This document shows, in pieces, positions 36,885 through 46,126 of a DNA stretch of 64,000 nt. Made by a program: the position numbers and the translations under genes. The DNA comes from Enterovibrio norvegicus DSM 15893 (GTDB lineage: Bacteria; Pseudomonadota; Gammaproteobacteria; Enterobacterales; Vibrionaceae): NCBI RefSeq assembly GCF_900115495.1, contig NZ_FOWR01000004.1:62001-126000 (forward strand). Reading direction: 5' to 3'. The notes under the pieces are model-generated. The model did not search any database. It worked only from the letters and a program-made list of their open reading frames with translations, and was not told the DNA's origin. Numbering within the stretch: position 1 is the stretch's first letter; every line of letters starts with the position of its first letter.

Positions 36885-38402
36885 ATGCGTAATAAAACAT
36901 GGCTCTTACTATTAGGGTGCGTCACTTCATTGGCATGGGCTCAGGAAAAGGTGTCTGATGATTTGATGAGCCGCATGATACCGCTGAATCAAGGGAAGCA
37001 TGCTGCCTCTGTGCATGGCAATACAGCGCTTGTGGGGAATCAACTCTATAAAAAACAAGACGGTTACTGGACGCTCGGTAAAATGTTACCTGTTTCAGTC
37101 TCGAACCAAGGGTCGAATAAAAACATTGCCGTTCATGAGCATAATATTGCAGTTGGCGAGCCTTCTATTTATGGACCTGCGGGGAAAATATCGCTTTTCA
37201 AACGAGACTACACGACTTGGCCTTATCAATGGGAGGCGTCACAAGAAATCGCTCAGACTTCGTCGTCACAAAACCGATGGGGGCAGACGGTATACGTAGA
37301 TAATGATCTGTTGGCGTTTACTGTCTCTGTGCAACGTGTAGATGTGTATAAGAAAAATAATGGGCAATGGGTGTTTAATCGGTCATTGGAATTGCCTGAA
37401 GGCGCTGTCGGTGAGCTTGGAACTGACATTCGACGTTCAGGAGACGATCTCCTCGTCAGTGTTTATAAGGCAAACAAGGTTCATGTTTATTCCATTTCTA
37501 ACCAACTTTCACTCAAGCAAGTGATACGCAAACCCAACGCCATAGGAGAGTATCAAAGCTTTGGGTGGTCGTTTGATGTTGAGGGTGACTTACTTGCCGT
37601 CGCGGCATACGGATCCCCCGGTAACGTTCAAACATATCAAAGAAATGAAGTTGGTGAATGGGAGGAAGAAGCGCTCATCACGGCGTCTAATCCAAATGGC
37701 TACTTTGGGCATGATGTAGAGCTCAGCGAGGGTCAATTGTTCGTAGGCGATGATGAAAATACAAGTATTTATCACTTTGCTCGCGATAACGCTGATGCAT
37801 GGAGCATGGTGGATACGATTAGGGGGAGCGAATACAGCTTTGGGTATGCATTTGATGTCGACAAGGGCGCGATGTTTGTTGCTAGCAGCTTTTCAGCGTC
37901 GCTATTTACCAAAGCTATGTATGAAGTGTCGTTAACTGGGCGTGTTATCGACCGTCTTGGCGTGTCGCTGAAAAATGTCGATGTTTCGGGATACTTGTAT
38001 GATGTAAAAACGGACGAATCGGGTATTTTTCAATTGAACGTTCCTGTCAATTGGAGTGGTCAGTTGACTGCATATAAACGCGGCTTTGATGAGGCAGATT
38101 CGCAGGCTATTCGATGGGTTGGCAGTGATACTGTACTTTCTGATTTTTCGTTGACCTCCTCGAGAGAAACACTAACGATCAAAGCGTTTCTAATGAACGA
38201 TGGATGCGATCTCAACAAGGTCAAATTTGAAAATTTATCCAGTAAACGAAGAGGAAGGGCACAATATCTGATCGCTATCCCCTACGGTTGGTCTGGTGAA
38301 ATCAAACCAGTTGCTGAAAATTGTGAGTTTTTCCCTGAATCTGAATATATCGATTACGCTTCCGATGATGAGGTGTTTGGTTTCTTCGCCTCAGGTTACT
38401 AA
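36885..38402 (+). CDS. Secreted FG-GAP (integrin-like) repeat protein
   Basis: Exported protein of about 505 residues. The chosen ATG 36885 has AAGGGA 5 bases upstream and begins a classical signal peptide, MRNKTWLLLLGCVTSLAWA, cleaved before QEK. Residues about 20-340 form repeated blades, each with patterns such as VHGNTALVGNQLYKKQDGYW, VYVDNDLLAFTVSVQRVDVY and SEGQLFVGDDENTSIYHF, as in FG-GAP seven-blade propellers. A carboxypeptidase-regulatory-like domain follows (about 345-410: LTGRVIDRLGVSLKNVDVSG, TDESGIFQLNVP). The C-terminal 90 residues contain two cysteines. Likely extracellular or periplasmic; partner unknown. Monocistronic. Confidence 0.75.
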   Translation: MRNKTWLLLLGCVTSLAWAQEKVSDDLMSRMIPLNQGKHAASVHGNTALVGNQLYKKQDGYWTLGKMLPVSVSNQGSNKNIAVHEHNIAVGEPSIYGPAGKISLFKRDYTTWPYQWEASQEIAQTSSSQNRWGQTVYVDNDLLAFTVSVQRVDVYKKNNGQWVFNRSLELPEGAVGELGTDIRRSGDDLLVSVYKANKVHVYSISNQLSLKQVIRKPNAIGEYQSFGWSFDVEGDLLAVAAYGSPGNVQTYQRNEVGEWEEEALITASNPNGYFGHDVELSEGQLFVGDDENTSIYHFARDNADAWSMVDTIRGSEYSFGYAFDVDKGAMFVASSFSASLFTKAMYEVSLTGRVIDRLGVSLKNVDVSGYLYDVKTDESGIFQLNVPVNWSGQLTAYKRGFDEADSQAIRWVGSDTVLSDFSLTSSRETLTIKAFLMNDGCDLNKVKFENLSSKRRGRAQYLIAIPYGWSGEIKPVAENCEFFPESEYIDYASDDEVFGFFASGY

Positions 38403-38420
38403 TATCTTGCACTAAAAATA

Positions 38421-38446
38421 AAGTCCGCAAACGCGGGCTTTTCTCT
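38421..38446 (+). terminator. Terminator after FG-GAP gene
   Basis: Stem AAGTCCGC (38421-38428) and GCGGGCTT (38433-38440, one G-T pair) then T-rich tail. Confidence 0.75.
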
Positions 38447-38654
38447 TTAAACGCTGCCATAAATTTGGCGCAGGTATGCATTTTTTGGACATGCCCGCTT
38501 CATTATGCTTGACCGACATTGTACCTCACAGTGACGCGCTGAAATCGAACCTGAACTGAATATGAACAACCTCCTCACGCTGGGTTAAGGGTCACCCCGT
38601 TAAGCTTCTTATCAACTTAAGCAAACATATCAATTGCAAGGTAAGGAGCAACAC

Positions 38655-39386
38655 ATGGAATCAGTTAGCGTCGTCATTATTACTCTGAACGAAGAGAAAC
38701 GAATTGGTCGTCTGCTGGACGATTTGTGCCAACAAACTCACCGCGATTTTGAAGTCATCTTGGTGGATTCAAACAGCGACGATGCAACCTGCGACGTTGC
38801 CCGTTCCTACGCGGAAAGCCTGCCAGCTCTGACCATTCACCGCATGGAAACCCGTGGTGTCAGCCTTGGCCGTAATACGGGGGCGTCGCTCGCTAACAAC
38901 GAACGTTTACTATTCTTGGATGCCGACGTTCGTTTGTCTGCGGATTTCCTAACAAAAGCCGTCAATCAACTGAACGACAAAGACCTCGACGTCGCTGGCG
39001 TTTACATGGGCGCAACCAACCTGCCGATGGTGCAAAAGCTATGTTATGCGGCGTTCAACGGCGGCATGTTCGCCACCCAATTCTTCTTCCCAACCGCGGT
39101 CGGTGCTTGCATCTTTTCGACACGCGCTGCCCACGAAAAACTGAACGGCTTTGATGAAAGGATCACCTTGTGTGAAGACTGCGACTACGTGCGCCGCGCC
39201 AGCAAAAATGCGCGTTTCCGGTTCATCAATACCACGTTTGACTTTGACCCTCGTCGACTCGATCAAGACGGCATGATGGCGACAGGCATGACGTACGTGA
39301 AAGCCAATGTGCGTCGTTTCTTCTTTGGCGAAATGCGTAACAACGAAATGGAATACAAGTTCGGTCACTATCACGAGCAAAAGTAA
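38655..39386 (+). CDS. Glycosyltransferase family 2
   Basis: GT-A glycosyltransferase of 243 residues. The nucleotide-sugar fold starts SVVIITLNEEKRIGRLLDDL; LVDSNSDDATCDVAR holds the first aspartates, LLFLDADVRLSADFL (about residue 92) is the DXD-like metal site, and FDERITLCEDCDYVRRAS (about 175) the late catalytic acid region. No clear membrane anchor except a possible short segment near the end. TAAGGAG at 38642-38648 fixes ATG 38655. It precedes a DedA-LssY fusion gene by 53 bases, so both probably act on envelope lipid or polysaccharide. Confidence 0.86.
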   Translation: MESVSVVIITLNEEKRIGRLLDDLCQQTHRDFEVILVDSNSDDATCDVARSYAESLPALTIHRMETRGVSLGRNTGASLANNERLLFLDADVRLSADFLTKAVNQLNDKDLDVAGVYMGATNLPMVQKLCYAAFNGGMFATQFFFPTAVGACIFSTRAAHEKLNGFDERITLCEDCDYVRRASKNARFRFINTTFDFDPRRLDQDGMMATGMTYVKANVRRFFFGEMRNNEMEYKFGHYHEQK

Positions 39387-39439
39387 CGTGAATGGATTTG
39401 TTAGCGAAACAAACATAAACACGGTAATTCGAGGCAATC

Positions 39440-40717
39440 ATGTTTGAGTCTTTCGGTCTGTTTCTGGGTGCATTTTTCGATGCGCTGATTGGGCCTAACC
39501 TGTTTGTGCCAGCAGAGCCATTTCTGCTGGCCGCAGGATATCAGCTTTACGATGGCATCGTATCAGGCGTTCTTATGGTGTTGCTCGGTGGGTTTCTTGG
39601 CGACCAATTGAGCTATTTGACGGGTAGAAAGTTTGGTAAGCCTGCCCAACAAAAACTGATGAAGTGGCAACCTAAAACCCGACGCGCATTCGCTCGCTGT
39701 CGTCATCTCATGGCAACCAAAGGCACGGCGGCACTTACCTTTTCACGCTTGCTGGGCCCCGTTGCTTGGGTTGTTCCCTTTATGGCAGGCACACAAAAAA
39801 TTTCATGGGCACGATTTACGATCTTCTCCAGCATTGGCTTAATGCTTGGCGCGGGGCAGTTTATTTTCTGGGGCTATTTACTCGCTGCAGGCGTTGAGCA
39901 ATACCCTTATCTCGATGCATTCATGACCATGTTGGTCGAACACAAATACAGCTTAATGGCCACGGTAGCAACAATCGTTCTGGCGTGGGTAGGGTATGTT
40001 TATCGCTGGAAAAAATTACTACCTAAAGTGAGTGCGTTTTTCCTCGCGGCCATGCTAACCGTGAATTACAGCCACTATTTCTGGTTTGCCGATAACTTTA
40101 TCGATACGACGCCAACAACCACGGTTACGCCTTTATCGTTGAACTACAAAGCGTACCCAGGGAAATCGCCGATCTTTGATGCGCAGGGCGTCAATGTACT
40201 GTTTGTCGGCGAGACACCAAGGACCATGATGACGTCTTTAGGATGGATAGAGAATCAGACCTTTTCTCGCAACGACATTGATTGGAATGACTATGTGGGT
40301 TTGCTGAAAGGGCAAACACCGCCTGTGTCTGATTTGTTCTGGAATGGTCGTCCGCAAGACATGGCATTCCAACTGCCGGGTGATTTGCTAAAGCGAGCGC
40401 ATATTCGTTGGTGGCAAGCTGGAATCGATGAAAGGTTGAATCAACCGATGTGGGTGGGCGCAATCAGTTATGACGATGGACTAACGCTCACCATGTATTC
40501 TGGGATCATTACCGTATTACATAGCATTGACCCTAACATAGATGCAGAGCGAGACAAGCTAGCATCGTTGATCAACACAGAATTGCCCGAGATGACGACT
40601 GCCTATTATCAAGCCATGCCTGCCTTGGCGGTCGATGAAGACCATGATTATTACAGCGACGGACGTGTGCTGGTGGTGAACGATCCTCAGCTCGTGCTCA
40701 CGCATCAAGCCCACTGA
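39440..40717 (+). CDS. DedA-family membrane protein fused to LssY-like C-terminal domain
   Basis: Protein of 425 residues. The first 200 residues are a DedA/SNARE-associated membrane domain with GGFLGDQLSYLTGRKFG and the conserved FSRLLGPVAWVVPFMAGTQK motif (arginine at about 103). After a further membrane segment near 195-212, residues about 240-420 resemble the LssY C-terminal domain: NVLFVGETPRTMMTSLGW, DMAFQLPGDLLKRAHIRWWQ, WVGAISYDDGLTL. DedA proteins act in lipid flipping such as undecaprenyl phosphate recycling. The LssY domain is of unknown activity and was first seen near Legionella type I secretion genes. It follows the glycosyltransferase closely. Confidence 0.82.
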   Translation: MFESFGLFLGAFFDALIGPNLFVPAEPFLLAAGYQLYDGIVSGVLMVLLGGFLGDQLSYLTGRKFGKPAQQKLMKWQPKTRRAFARCRHLMATKGTAALTFSRLLGPVAWVVPFMAGTQKISWARFTIFSSIGLMLGAGQFIFWGYLLAAGVEQYPYLDAFMTMLVEHKYSLMATVATIVLAWVGYVYRWKKLLPKVSAFFLAAMLTVNYSHYFWFADNFIDTTPTTTVTPLSLNYKAYPGKSPIFDAQGVNVLFVGETPRTMMTSLGWIENQTFSRNDIDWNDYVGLLKGQTPPVSDLFWNGRPQDMAFQLPGDLLKRAHIRWWQAGIDERLNQPMWVGAISYDDGLTLTMYSGIITVLHSIDPNIDAERDKLASLINTELPEMTTAYYQAMPALAVDEDHDYYSDGRVLVVNDPQLVLTHQAH

Positions 40718-40732
40718 TTTTCCGGTGATAAC

Positions 40733-40772
40733 GGGGTAACACTCAGAGCGATAAAGCGTCGAGTGTCACCCC
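40733..40772. terminator. Hairpin between convergent genes
   Basis: Arms GGGGTAACACTC (40733-40744) and GAGTGTCACCCC (40761-40772), one mismatch. It lies between the DedA-LssY gene and the converging histidine kinase gene; no long T run. Confidence 0.55.
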
Positions 40773-40818
40773 GCATAGTGTGAGTAGATGTGGAGACTGA
40801 GACGGTAAAGAGAGAAAA

Positions 40819-42162
40819 CTAGCGTGCTCGCTTCACGGTTAACACCACTTTCAATCCACCCATGCGCCCGTTACACAGGTCGAGTTTACCGCGATAACTG
40901 TGGGCGATTTCCTTCACAATGTTTAACCCCAACCCTGTGCCAGGAACGGATTCATCCAGACGCACACTGCGCTCGAGCACATTTGCCATTTCTTCTTTGG
41001 GAATGCCGTCGCCATCGTCTTCAATACACAGCTGAACCGTTTCTCTCCCTGCATCAATCTCATACACACGAACGAGCGATTTCGCCCATTTGTAGCCATT
41101 TTCCAGCACGTTTCCGAGCATTTCGTCGAGATCTGCAGGGTCAACCGCCACATCCAATGCATCGTCGAGCTCGTTAACCACGATGATTTCCCGCGAGGCA
41201 TAAACCTTATCAAACGCCATGGTGATGGCATCGACACGCTCACAGGGGTTCGATTTCACCGCCAGAATGTTCATTGATCCCGCCACCCGAGCGCGCCCCA
41301 AGTGATAATCAATTTGGGTTTGGATTTGCGTCACTGAAGGCAGCAGCTTCTTCTGGGTTTCCTCGTCGAGGGTGAGAATGTCATTTTTCAGCACAGACAA
41401 TGGCGTTTTTAGCGCATGGGATAGGTTACCTGCGTGGTGTCGCGCCCGTGAAAGCAGCTCGTGATAATGGAAAAGCAAGGCGTTCAAATCCGATACTAAA
41501 GGCGACACTTCCTGCGGATAATTGGTGCTCAGCGCATCCTGTTTTCCTTCTTTCAGCGCGACCAATTCTCGTTGCATGTCGTTTAAAGGCAACAGCGACC
41601 ACGCGACTTGCAAGCCGATAAGGACCAACACGCCAATAAACAGCATCGACAAAATAACCCATAACTTACTGGTAAGGCTTTTAAGCACATCTTCGGTTGG
41701 GTCTTCATCAATGCCGATCATAACCTTGACGGGATGTTGACTGCCGTCAGGTAGCCATGAATCCGAAATCGTAATCAGGGTTTCTTTGCGCGCGCCATGT
41801 ATTTCTTTGAGGGGGCCTTTCACGTCCTCATAGAAATCTTTGCCTGCGAGAGAAGGGGAGCGAAGCTGTTGGCTGCCTGCACTGATAGACCAATACAAAC
41901 CGCTGAAACGTTGTTGGAATCTTGGATCTGAAAGCGGTTGGGAGAGGCTTAGCGTTTGATCTTCAGCAAGCTGTAAGTTGGTCGAAATCTCGGTCATCGA
42001 AAGCTGTAAGCGCTCTTTGGTGGCGTCGACGAGGTAGTCATTCACCAACACAGGAATGCCCACGCCAGCGATGGACACCATCACGGTCAACCAAATGACA
42101 GTGGCTAATAATAAGCGACTTTTTAAGCTCAGTTTTCCAATGTAACTGACTCTACTGCGCAT
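40819..42162 (-). CDS. Sensor histidine kinase, PhoQ-like
   Basis: Two-component sensor of 447 residues starting at ATG 42162, which overlaps the response regulator stop by 11 bases. Membrane helices near residues 12-35 and 165-187 flank a periplasmic sensor domain of about 130 residues with acidic stretches. The phosphorylated histidine is in GNLSHALKTPLSVLKND (about residue 247). The ATPase domain carries LGNVLENGYKWAKS (N box), EDDGDGIPKEEM (G1) and GTGLGLNIVKEIAHSYRG (G2). The architecture and the paired regulator resemble PhoQ, which senses divalent cations and cationic peptides; the stimulus here is not proven. Confidence 0.85.
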   Translation of the reverse strand: MRSRVSYIGKLSLKSRLLLATVIWLTVMVSIAGVGIPVLVNDYLVDATKERLQLSMTEISTNLQLAEDQTLSLSQPLSDPRFQQRFSGLYWSISAGSQQLRSPSLAGKDFYEDVKGPLKEIHGARKETLITISDSWLPDGSQHPVKVMIGIDEDPTEDVLKSLTSKLWVILSMLFIGVLVLIGLQVAWSLLPLNDMQRELVALKEGKQDALSTNYPQEVSPLVSDLNALLFHYHELLSRARHHAGNLSHALKTPLSVLKNDILTLDEETQKKLLPSVTQIQTQIDYHLGRARVAGSMNILAVKSNPCERVDAITMAFDKVYASREIIVVNELDDALDVAVDPADLDEMLGNVLENGYKWAKSLVRVYEIDAGRETVQLCIEDDGDGIPKEEMANVLERSVRLDESVPGTGLGLNIVKEIAHSYRGKLDLCNGRMGGLKVVLTVKRAR

Positions 42163-42811
42163 TAAATTGATACCCCAAGCCGCGAACTGTCTTGATGATG
42201 TCGGGCGATATTTTCTTTCTGATACGGCCGATGAACACTTCAACCGTGTTCGAATCGCGTTCAAAATCTTGCTTATAGATGTGCTCAGTGAGCTCCGTTT
42301 TGGAGATCATCTTTTCGGGGTTATGCATGAAATGCGCGATAACTTTGTATTCTAATGCCGTCAGGCTAACGGCTTCGCCATGCCAAAGAACGGTAGAGGT
42401 ACGGGTATCTAAACTTAGATTGCCCAGTTGCAACGTCGGGGAGGCACTGCCTGAAGCGCGTCTAAGGTGTGCTCGTAAACGTGCGGTGAGCTCGAGCATT
42501 TCGAAAGGTTTGGTGAGGTAATCATCTGCGCCAGCATTTAGCCCTTCAACGCGCTGCGACAAGGTATCGCGCGCACTGAGGATAATCACAGGCGTGTTGA
42601 TGTTCTCGTCACGGATGCTTTTTAGCACGGTTAAACCGTCTATTTTCGGCAAGCCGAGATCGAGCACGATGGCATCCCACGACTCAGACGTTGCGCGATA
42701 GAGGGCATCAATGCCGTCTTGAGAAAGCTCAGGCATCCAATCATTTTTTTCTAGCGTTTCGAGTATCTGTTCACCCAAACGTGGCTCGTCTTCTACCACT
42801 AAAATTTTCAT
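42152..42811 (-). CDS. OmpR/PhoP-family response regulator
   Basis: Regulator of 219 residues. Receiver domain 1-115: acidic pocket EDEP near residue 7, phosphoacceptor Asp51 in AIVLDLGLPKIDG, conserved Thr/Ser in VIILSARDTLSQR, Lys102 in DYLTKPFEM. Winged-helix DNA-binding domain 125-219 with LTALEYKVIAHFMHNPEK and the recognition helix NTVEVFIGRIRKKI, ending VRGLGYQFNA. This arrangement is PhoP/QseB-like. It is the first gene of a regulator-kinase operon, overlapping the kinase. Targets are not visible in the sequence. Confidence 0.9.
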   Translation of the reverse strand: MKILVVEDEPRLGEQILETLEKNDWMPELSQDGIDALYRATSESWDAIVLDLGLPKIDGLTVLKSIRDENINTPVIILSARDTLSQRVEGLNAGADDYLTKPFEMLELTARLRAHLRRASGSASPTLQLGNLSLDTRTSTVLWHGEAVSLTALEYKVIAHFMHNPEKMISKTELTEHIYKQDFERDSNTVEVFIGRIRKKISPDIIKTVRGLGYQFNAQ

Positions 42812-43105
42812 TCTTTCACTCTCACGAATTCGTGTTTTCTATCCTGCCTGAACACGGGAGTAAAGTACGTCCCATTGCTGAAAAGCGACATAAATCAATA
42901 CGTACTGGATATTGCTCATAACAAAAGTATGGTCGAGAGAATGTGAAAAGAAGGTCGAAAGTCGAAGAAAAATCCAACGATTTGAGTGGTATATAACACT
43001 GATTTCGCCACGAACAACTTTTGATGCACCTGCTTCTTTGAACATACGGTCATAATTCAATGCGCGCTAAATATCGGAATGTGTTGAGACCAACAAGGAC
43101 GAACA

Positions 43106-43573
43106 ATGAAGAAATGGTTAGTTATCTTATTCGCATGTTTTGTTTTGGCGGGCTGTTCAGCGCCTAAATTCACAGTAACGCCTATTGCGACAGACATACC
43201 GCAAGACAAAGTGACGATTGTTGAACACAAGCGCACACGTGCCGTTTTTCTCGATAACATGCTGGATTGGTGCAGAGATTCAGGAAAAGACTGCAAGGTT
43301 GTGCGTCAAGCAAGCGCCCAAGGTGATGCGCCTTTAACCTTGAATTACATCTCTCGCTGGAGCTGGGATTTACGGACTTACATTGCAGACGCAAAAATCA
43401 CAGCTTTCAAGCAGAATGAAAAAGTGGGAGAGGTGACCTTTGTTGCGCCTTATAGCGCGAACCTCGATAAGTTTGGCAATGACAACAAACGCATTCAAGC
43501 CATGATGGCATTGCTCTTTGGAGAACTGACGGAAAAAGAAGCACAACGCAAAATTTCCGACGGTGAAATGTAG
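43106..43573 (+). CDS. Small lipoprotein of unknown function
   Basis: Outer- or inner-membrane lipoprotein of 155 residues. Signal peptide MKKWLVILFACFVLAGC ends in the lipobox LAGC, with lipidated Cys at residue 17 followed by Ser, a residue compatible with outer-membrane sorting. The mature part has two cysteines (WCRDSGKDC) that could form a disulfide, and YISRWSWDLRTYIADAKI, which resembles the Sbal_3080-type lipoproteins of marine gammaproteobacteria; I am not certain of that family. A bidirectional terminator separates it from the converging DUF2846 gene. Confidence 0.72.
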   Translation: MKKWLVILFACFVLAGCSAPKFTVTPIATDIPQDKVTIVEHKRTRAVFLDNMLDWCRDSGKDCKVVRQASAQGDAPLTLNYISRWSWDLRTYIADAKITAFKQNEKVGEVTFVAPYSANLDKFGNDNKRIQAMMALLFGELTEKEAQRKISDGEM

Positions 43574-43600
43574 TCGCACAAAACGCTTAAGAGGATGTAA

Positions 43601-43626
43601 AAAAGCCCGCAGAAGCGGGCTTTTTA
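43601..43626. terminator. Bidirectional terminator between two lipoprotein genes
   Basis: Symmetric stem AAAAGCCCGC (43601-43610) and GCGGGCTTTT (43615-43624), loop AGAA, between convergent genes. Confidence 0.9.
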
Positions 43627-43645
43627 GATATGAGTCAATAGGTTG

Positions 43646-44113
43646 TTATTTTGCCGAGCAAGAACCTTTCACTGCCATGTTGAGCTTTTGGACTTCAGCT
43701 TTACCTGTTGCTTCATCCGCTAACTCTACGCCAGCACCACCGACAAAAGCCCCCATTTTGATGTATTGCTCAACGAAATAGAGCTTTCCTTGTTCTGTGT
43801 CTATCAGAAGATCGTTGGGAGAGAATTCTGATTCAGTCGAGACTTTGGTTCCTTTGCCAGCAAGGACTTCATGATAGAAGAAAATACCAGGAGCTGTCTC
43901 ACCTACACACTCATCATTGATAAACACATCTTTTTTCAATGCGGCGCCAATAGCAGAATCGACACGATAAACATAAATGCCCGCATTGTCTGAAGAGATG
44001 GGCGCTTTAAATTCTTTTGCTGCGCTTGTATCGGCATCTGACACCATAGGTACAGATGCACAGCCAGAAAGACCAAGTGTTGCTATCAAAGCCAAACCGA
44101 GTAATTTTTTCAT
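43646..44113 (-). CDS. DUF2846-type lipoprotein
   Basis: Lipoprotein of 155 residues. Signal peptide MKKLLGLALIATLGLSGC with lipobox LSGC, Cys at 18 followed by Ala. The mature domain has the pattern of DUF2846: AGIYVYRVDSAIGAALKKDV, INDECVGETAPGIFFYHEV, then a glycine-containing end (GAFVGGAGVELAD). The two further cysteines (ECVG and GSCS) may pair. Function unknown; such proteins are thought to be envelope-associated. It is downstream of tnaA on the same strand but 235 bases away with a hairpin between, so it is likely separate. Confidence 0.78.
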   Translation of the reverse strand: MKKLLGLALIATLGLSGCASVPMVSDADTSAAKEFKAPISSDNAGIYVYRVDSAIGAALKKDVFINDECVGETAPGIFFYHEVLAGKGTKVSTESEFSPNDLLIDTEQGKLYFVEQYIKMGAFVGGAGVELADEATGKAEVQKLNMAVKGSCSAK

Positions 44114-44310
44114 TGTTATTCCTTTAACGAAAAGAGTTCATTGTTATGAAAGGCATTGGATCTTTTTGTGATTGGCGTTTGCTGCCCTGCAAATACCGGT
44201 AATCATTCCAGCACAAAATAACAACAAATCGACAGTGTGTGGTGACGAGTTTTTGATATAGGTATGTAAGAGAATTTAAGAAATGCGATCTAACAAAAGT
44301 TGAAGCGATG

Positions 44311-44337
44311 CCTCTTCCTCTCAGTAGGAGGAAGAGG
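44311..44337 (-). terminator. Hairpin after tnaA
   Basis: Perfect 10-base arms CCTCTTCCTC (44311-44320) and GAGGAAGAGG (44328-44337), 12 bases after the tnaA stop on the minus strand. The T tail is weak. Confidence 0.6.
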
Positions 44338-44348
44338 AGTAATAATCC

Positions 44349-45755
44349 TTATGATTTAGTTTGTTGCTTAAATCGTGCAGTAAAGTGCCTCAATACTGCA
44401 GGTTCGTAGGTGAATGCCAATCCCTTGAGCGACGCTGCTTTGTCTTTGAGTTCAATCAGCGCGTCGGCGATGTAATCCATGTGGTCATTGGTATAAACGC
44501 GGCGTGGAATAGTGAGTCGCATCAGTTCCATCGGCGAGGCTTTTTGTTCACCCGTGGTTGGGTTTCTGCCAAGCAGTAAAGAACCAATCTCGACGGCGCG
44601 AATACCCGCTTCCACATAAAGTGCGTTCGCAAGCACATGGCCTGGGAACTGATCGCCAGGAAGATGAGGCAGCATTTTCCCTGCATCAACAAATACAGCG
44701 TGCCCACCGGTTGGATACTGAATGGGAATGCCGCCTTCACGCAGACGCTCGCCCAAGTATTCCACCTGACGAATACGGTAATTGAGGTAGTCTTCGTCAG
44801 CGCCTTCATACAGACCGCGTGCGAGGGCTTCCATGTCTCGGCCTGCCATGCCGCCATAGGTAACGAAGCCTTCCATCGGAACGCAGCGTGTTTGCACGGC
44901 TTGGAACAACTCTTGGTGATCACGCACACAACACAAGCCGCCGATGTTCACGAGCGGATCTTTCTTCGCCGACATGGTGAGCATATCGCCATAGGTATAC
45001 ATCTCACGGATGATGTCCGTGATGGAGGCATTTTCATACCCTTCTTCACGCTGTTTGATGAACCATGCGTTTTCGCAATACCGGGCGGAATCAATCACCA
45101 CGGGGATGTCGGCTTCTTTGGCGATGTCATACACTGCGCGCATGTTTGCCATGGATACCGGCTGACCGCCTGAACTGTTACACGTCACTGTCGTGATGAT
45201 TGCGGCGATGTTTTCTGCGCCATAGTGCGCAATGGTTTCGCGCAGTTTGTCGAGGTCGAAGTTGCCTTTCCAATCGTCATAAGTGTTGGTGTCGAAGGCT
45301 TTCTCGGTTAACACGTTAACGGGAATGCCGCCATTCAGCTCAACGTGACCTGCCGTGGTGTCAAAGTGGTAATTCGAGATGAACACCGGATCGGTGCCGC
45401 CGCGTACTTGGCGCATTCGCTCGATTAAGCAGGGAAACAAAATCTGCTCAGCGCCGCGACCTTGGTGTGTCGGTACAGTGAGCTTGTAACCAAAGAAGTG
45501 CTCTACTGCGTCGCAGAGATGGTAATAGTTTCGGCTACCTGCATAAGATTCATCACCCATCATCATGCCTGCCCATTGATTATCACTCATGGCACCTGTG
45601 CCTGAGTCGGTGAGCAGATCAATGTAGACATCTTCACTGCGCAACAAGAAAGGGTTTAACCCCGCTTCTTGCAGTGCCTTAGCACGGTATTCAGGCGTGG
45701 TCATTTTGATGGGTTCAACCATCTTGATGCGGAAAGGTTCTGGTAATCGTTTCAT
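44349..45755 (-). CDS. tnaA: Tryptophanase
   Basis: PLP lyase of 468 residues that splits tryptophan to indole, pyruvate and ammonia. It starts [15 protein letters not shown] as in E. coli TnaA (471 residues). Cofactor and active-site motifs: [49 protein letters not shown], and the PLP lysine in [14 protein letters not shown] (about residue 266). The potassium-site and C-terminal regions look complete. It lies 269 bases downstream of a tnaC leader peptide, so it should be induced by tryptophan through ribosome stalling and Rho antitermination. No tnaB or mtr permease gene is next to it. Confidence 0.95.
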   Translation of the reverse strand: MKRLPEPFRIKMVEPIKMTTPEYRAKALQEAGLNPFLLRSEDVYIDLLTDSGTGAMSDNQWAGMMMGDESYAGSRNYYHLCDAVEHFFGYKLTVPTHQGRGAEQILFPCLIERMRQVRGGTDPVFISNYHFDTTAGHVELNGGIPVNVLTEKAFDTNTYDDWKGNFDLDKLRETIAHYGAENIAAIITTVTCNSSGGQPVSMANMRAVYDIAKEADIPVVIDSARYCENAWFIKQREEGYENASITDIIREMYTYGDMLTMSAKKDPLVNIGGLCCVRDHQELFQAVQTRCVPMEGFVTYGGMAGRDMEALARGLYEGADEDYLNYRIRQVEYLGERLREGGIPIQYPTGGHAVFVDAGKMLPHLPGDQFPGHVLANALYVEAGIRAVEIGSLLLGRNPTTGEQKASPMELMRLTIPRRVYTNDHMDYIADALIELKDKAASLKGLAFTYEPAVLRHFTARFKQQTKS

Positions 45756-46024
45756 TGTTTTGATCCTATTTTTTGCCCAAAGCTGCGCCCTTATTGGTCA
45801 CGAAGAACTTGTCGCTAAGCATTGTTTTTAAATAACTTATTGCCAAGAACTTACCGTAAAGTGCGGAGCGCGTATGGCATTGGGCGTATCGATCACAAGA
45901 GGTGGCAATTCGCAGGGCTCTACTGCTTGAATGACAAGACGAAGAGATCACAAAAGAAAGCGCTAAACACTCAGTGAACGAGAAAATTAAAAATGTGAAG
46001 GTGACGCGAAGGCGTCAAACAGGA
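45756..46024 (-). promoter_or_regulatory. tnaC-tnaA leader (Rho-dependent attenuator region)
   Basis: Non-coding 269-base spacer between the tnaC stop and tnaA start. In E. coli the 220-base equivalent contains rut and Rho pause sites. The minus strand here has no hairpin with T run, which fits Rho-dependent control. Function inferred from the tnaC peptide. Confidence 0.65.
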
Positions 46025-46126
46025 TCAAACGCGAGGGAAATCGTAGGCGAGTTGAATATCATTGTTGTACCAGTGTGACAGCAAAGCGCTGTCAGAATGA
46101 TTGCTGCAAAGGTTGCAGTAAAACAT
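46025..46126 (-). CDS. tnaC: Tryptophanase leader peptide TnaC
   Basis: Leader peptide of 33 residues, too short for routine gene calling. AAGGAGG sits 9 bases before its ATG. The stalling core is conserved: W19, D23 (W+4) and P31 (W+12), in WYNNDIQLAYDFPRV. These match the E. coli spacing W12, D16, P24. As in Proteus vulgaris TnaC, two codons follow the proline (Arg, Val) before the UGA stop, unlike E. coli where stop follows directly. It contains three cysteine/histidine-rich residues early that have no known role. Tryptophan is expected to stall the ribosome here and allow tnaA transcription. Confidence 0.88.
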   Translation of the reverse strand: MFYCNLCSNHSDSALLSHWYNNDIQLAYDFPRV

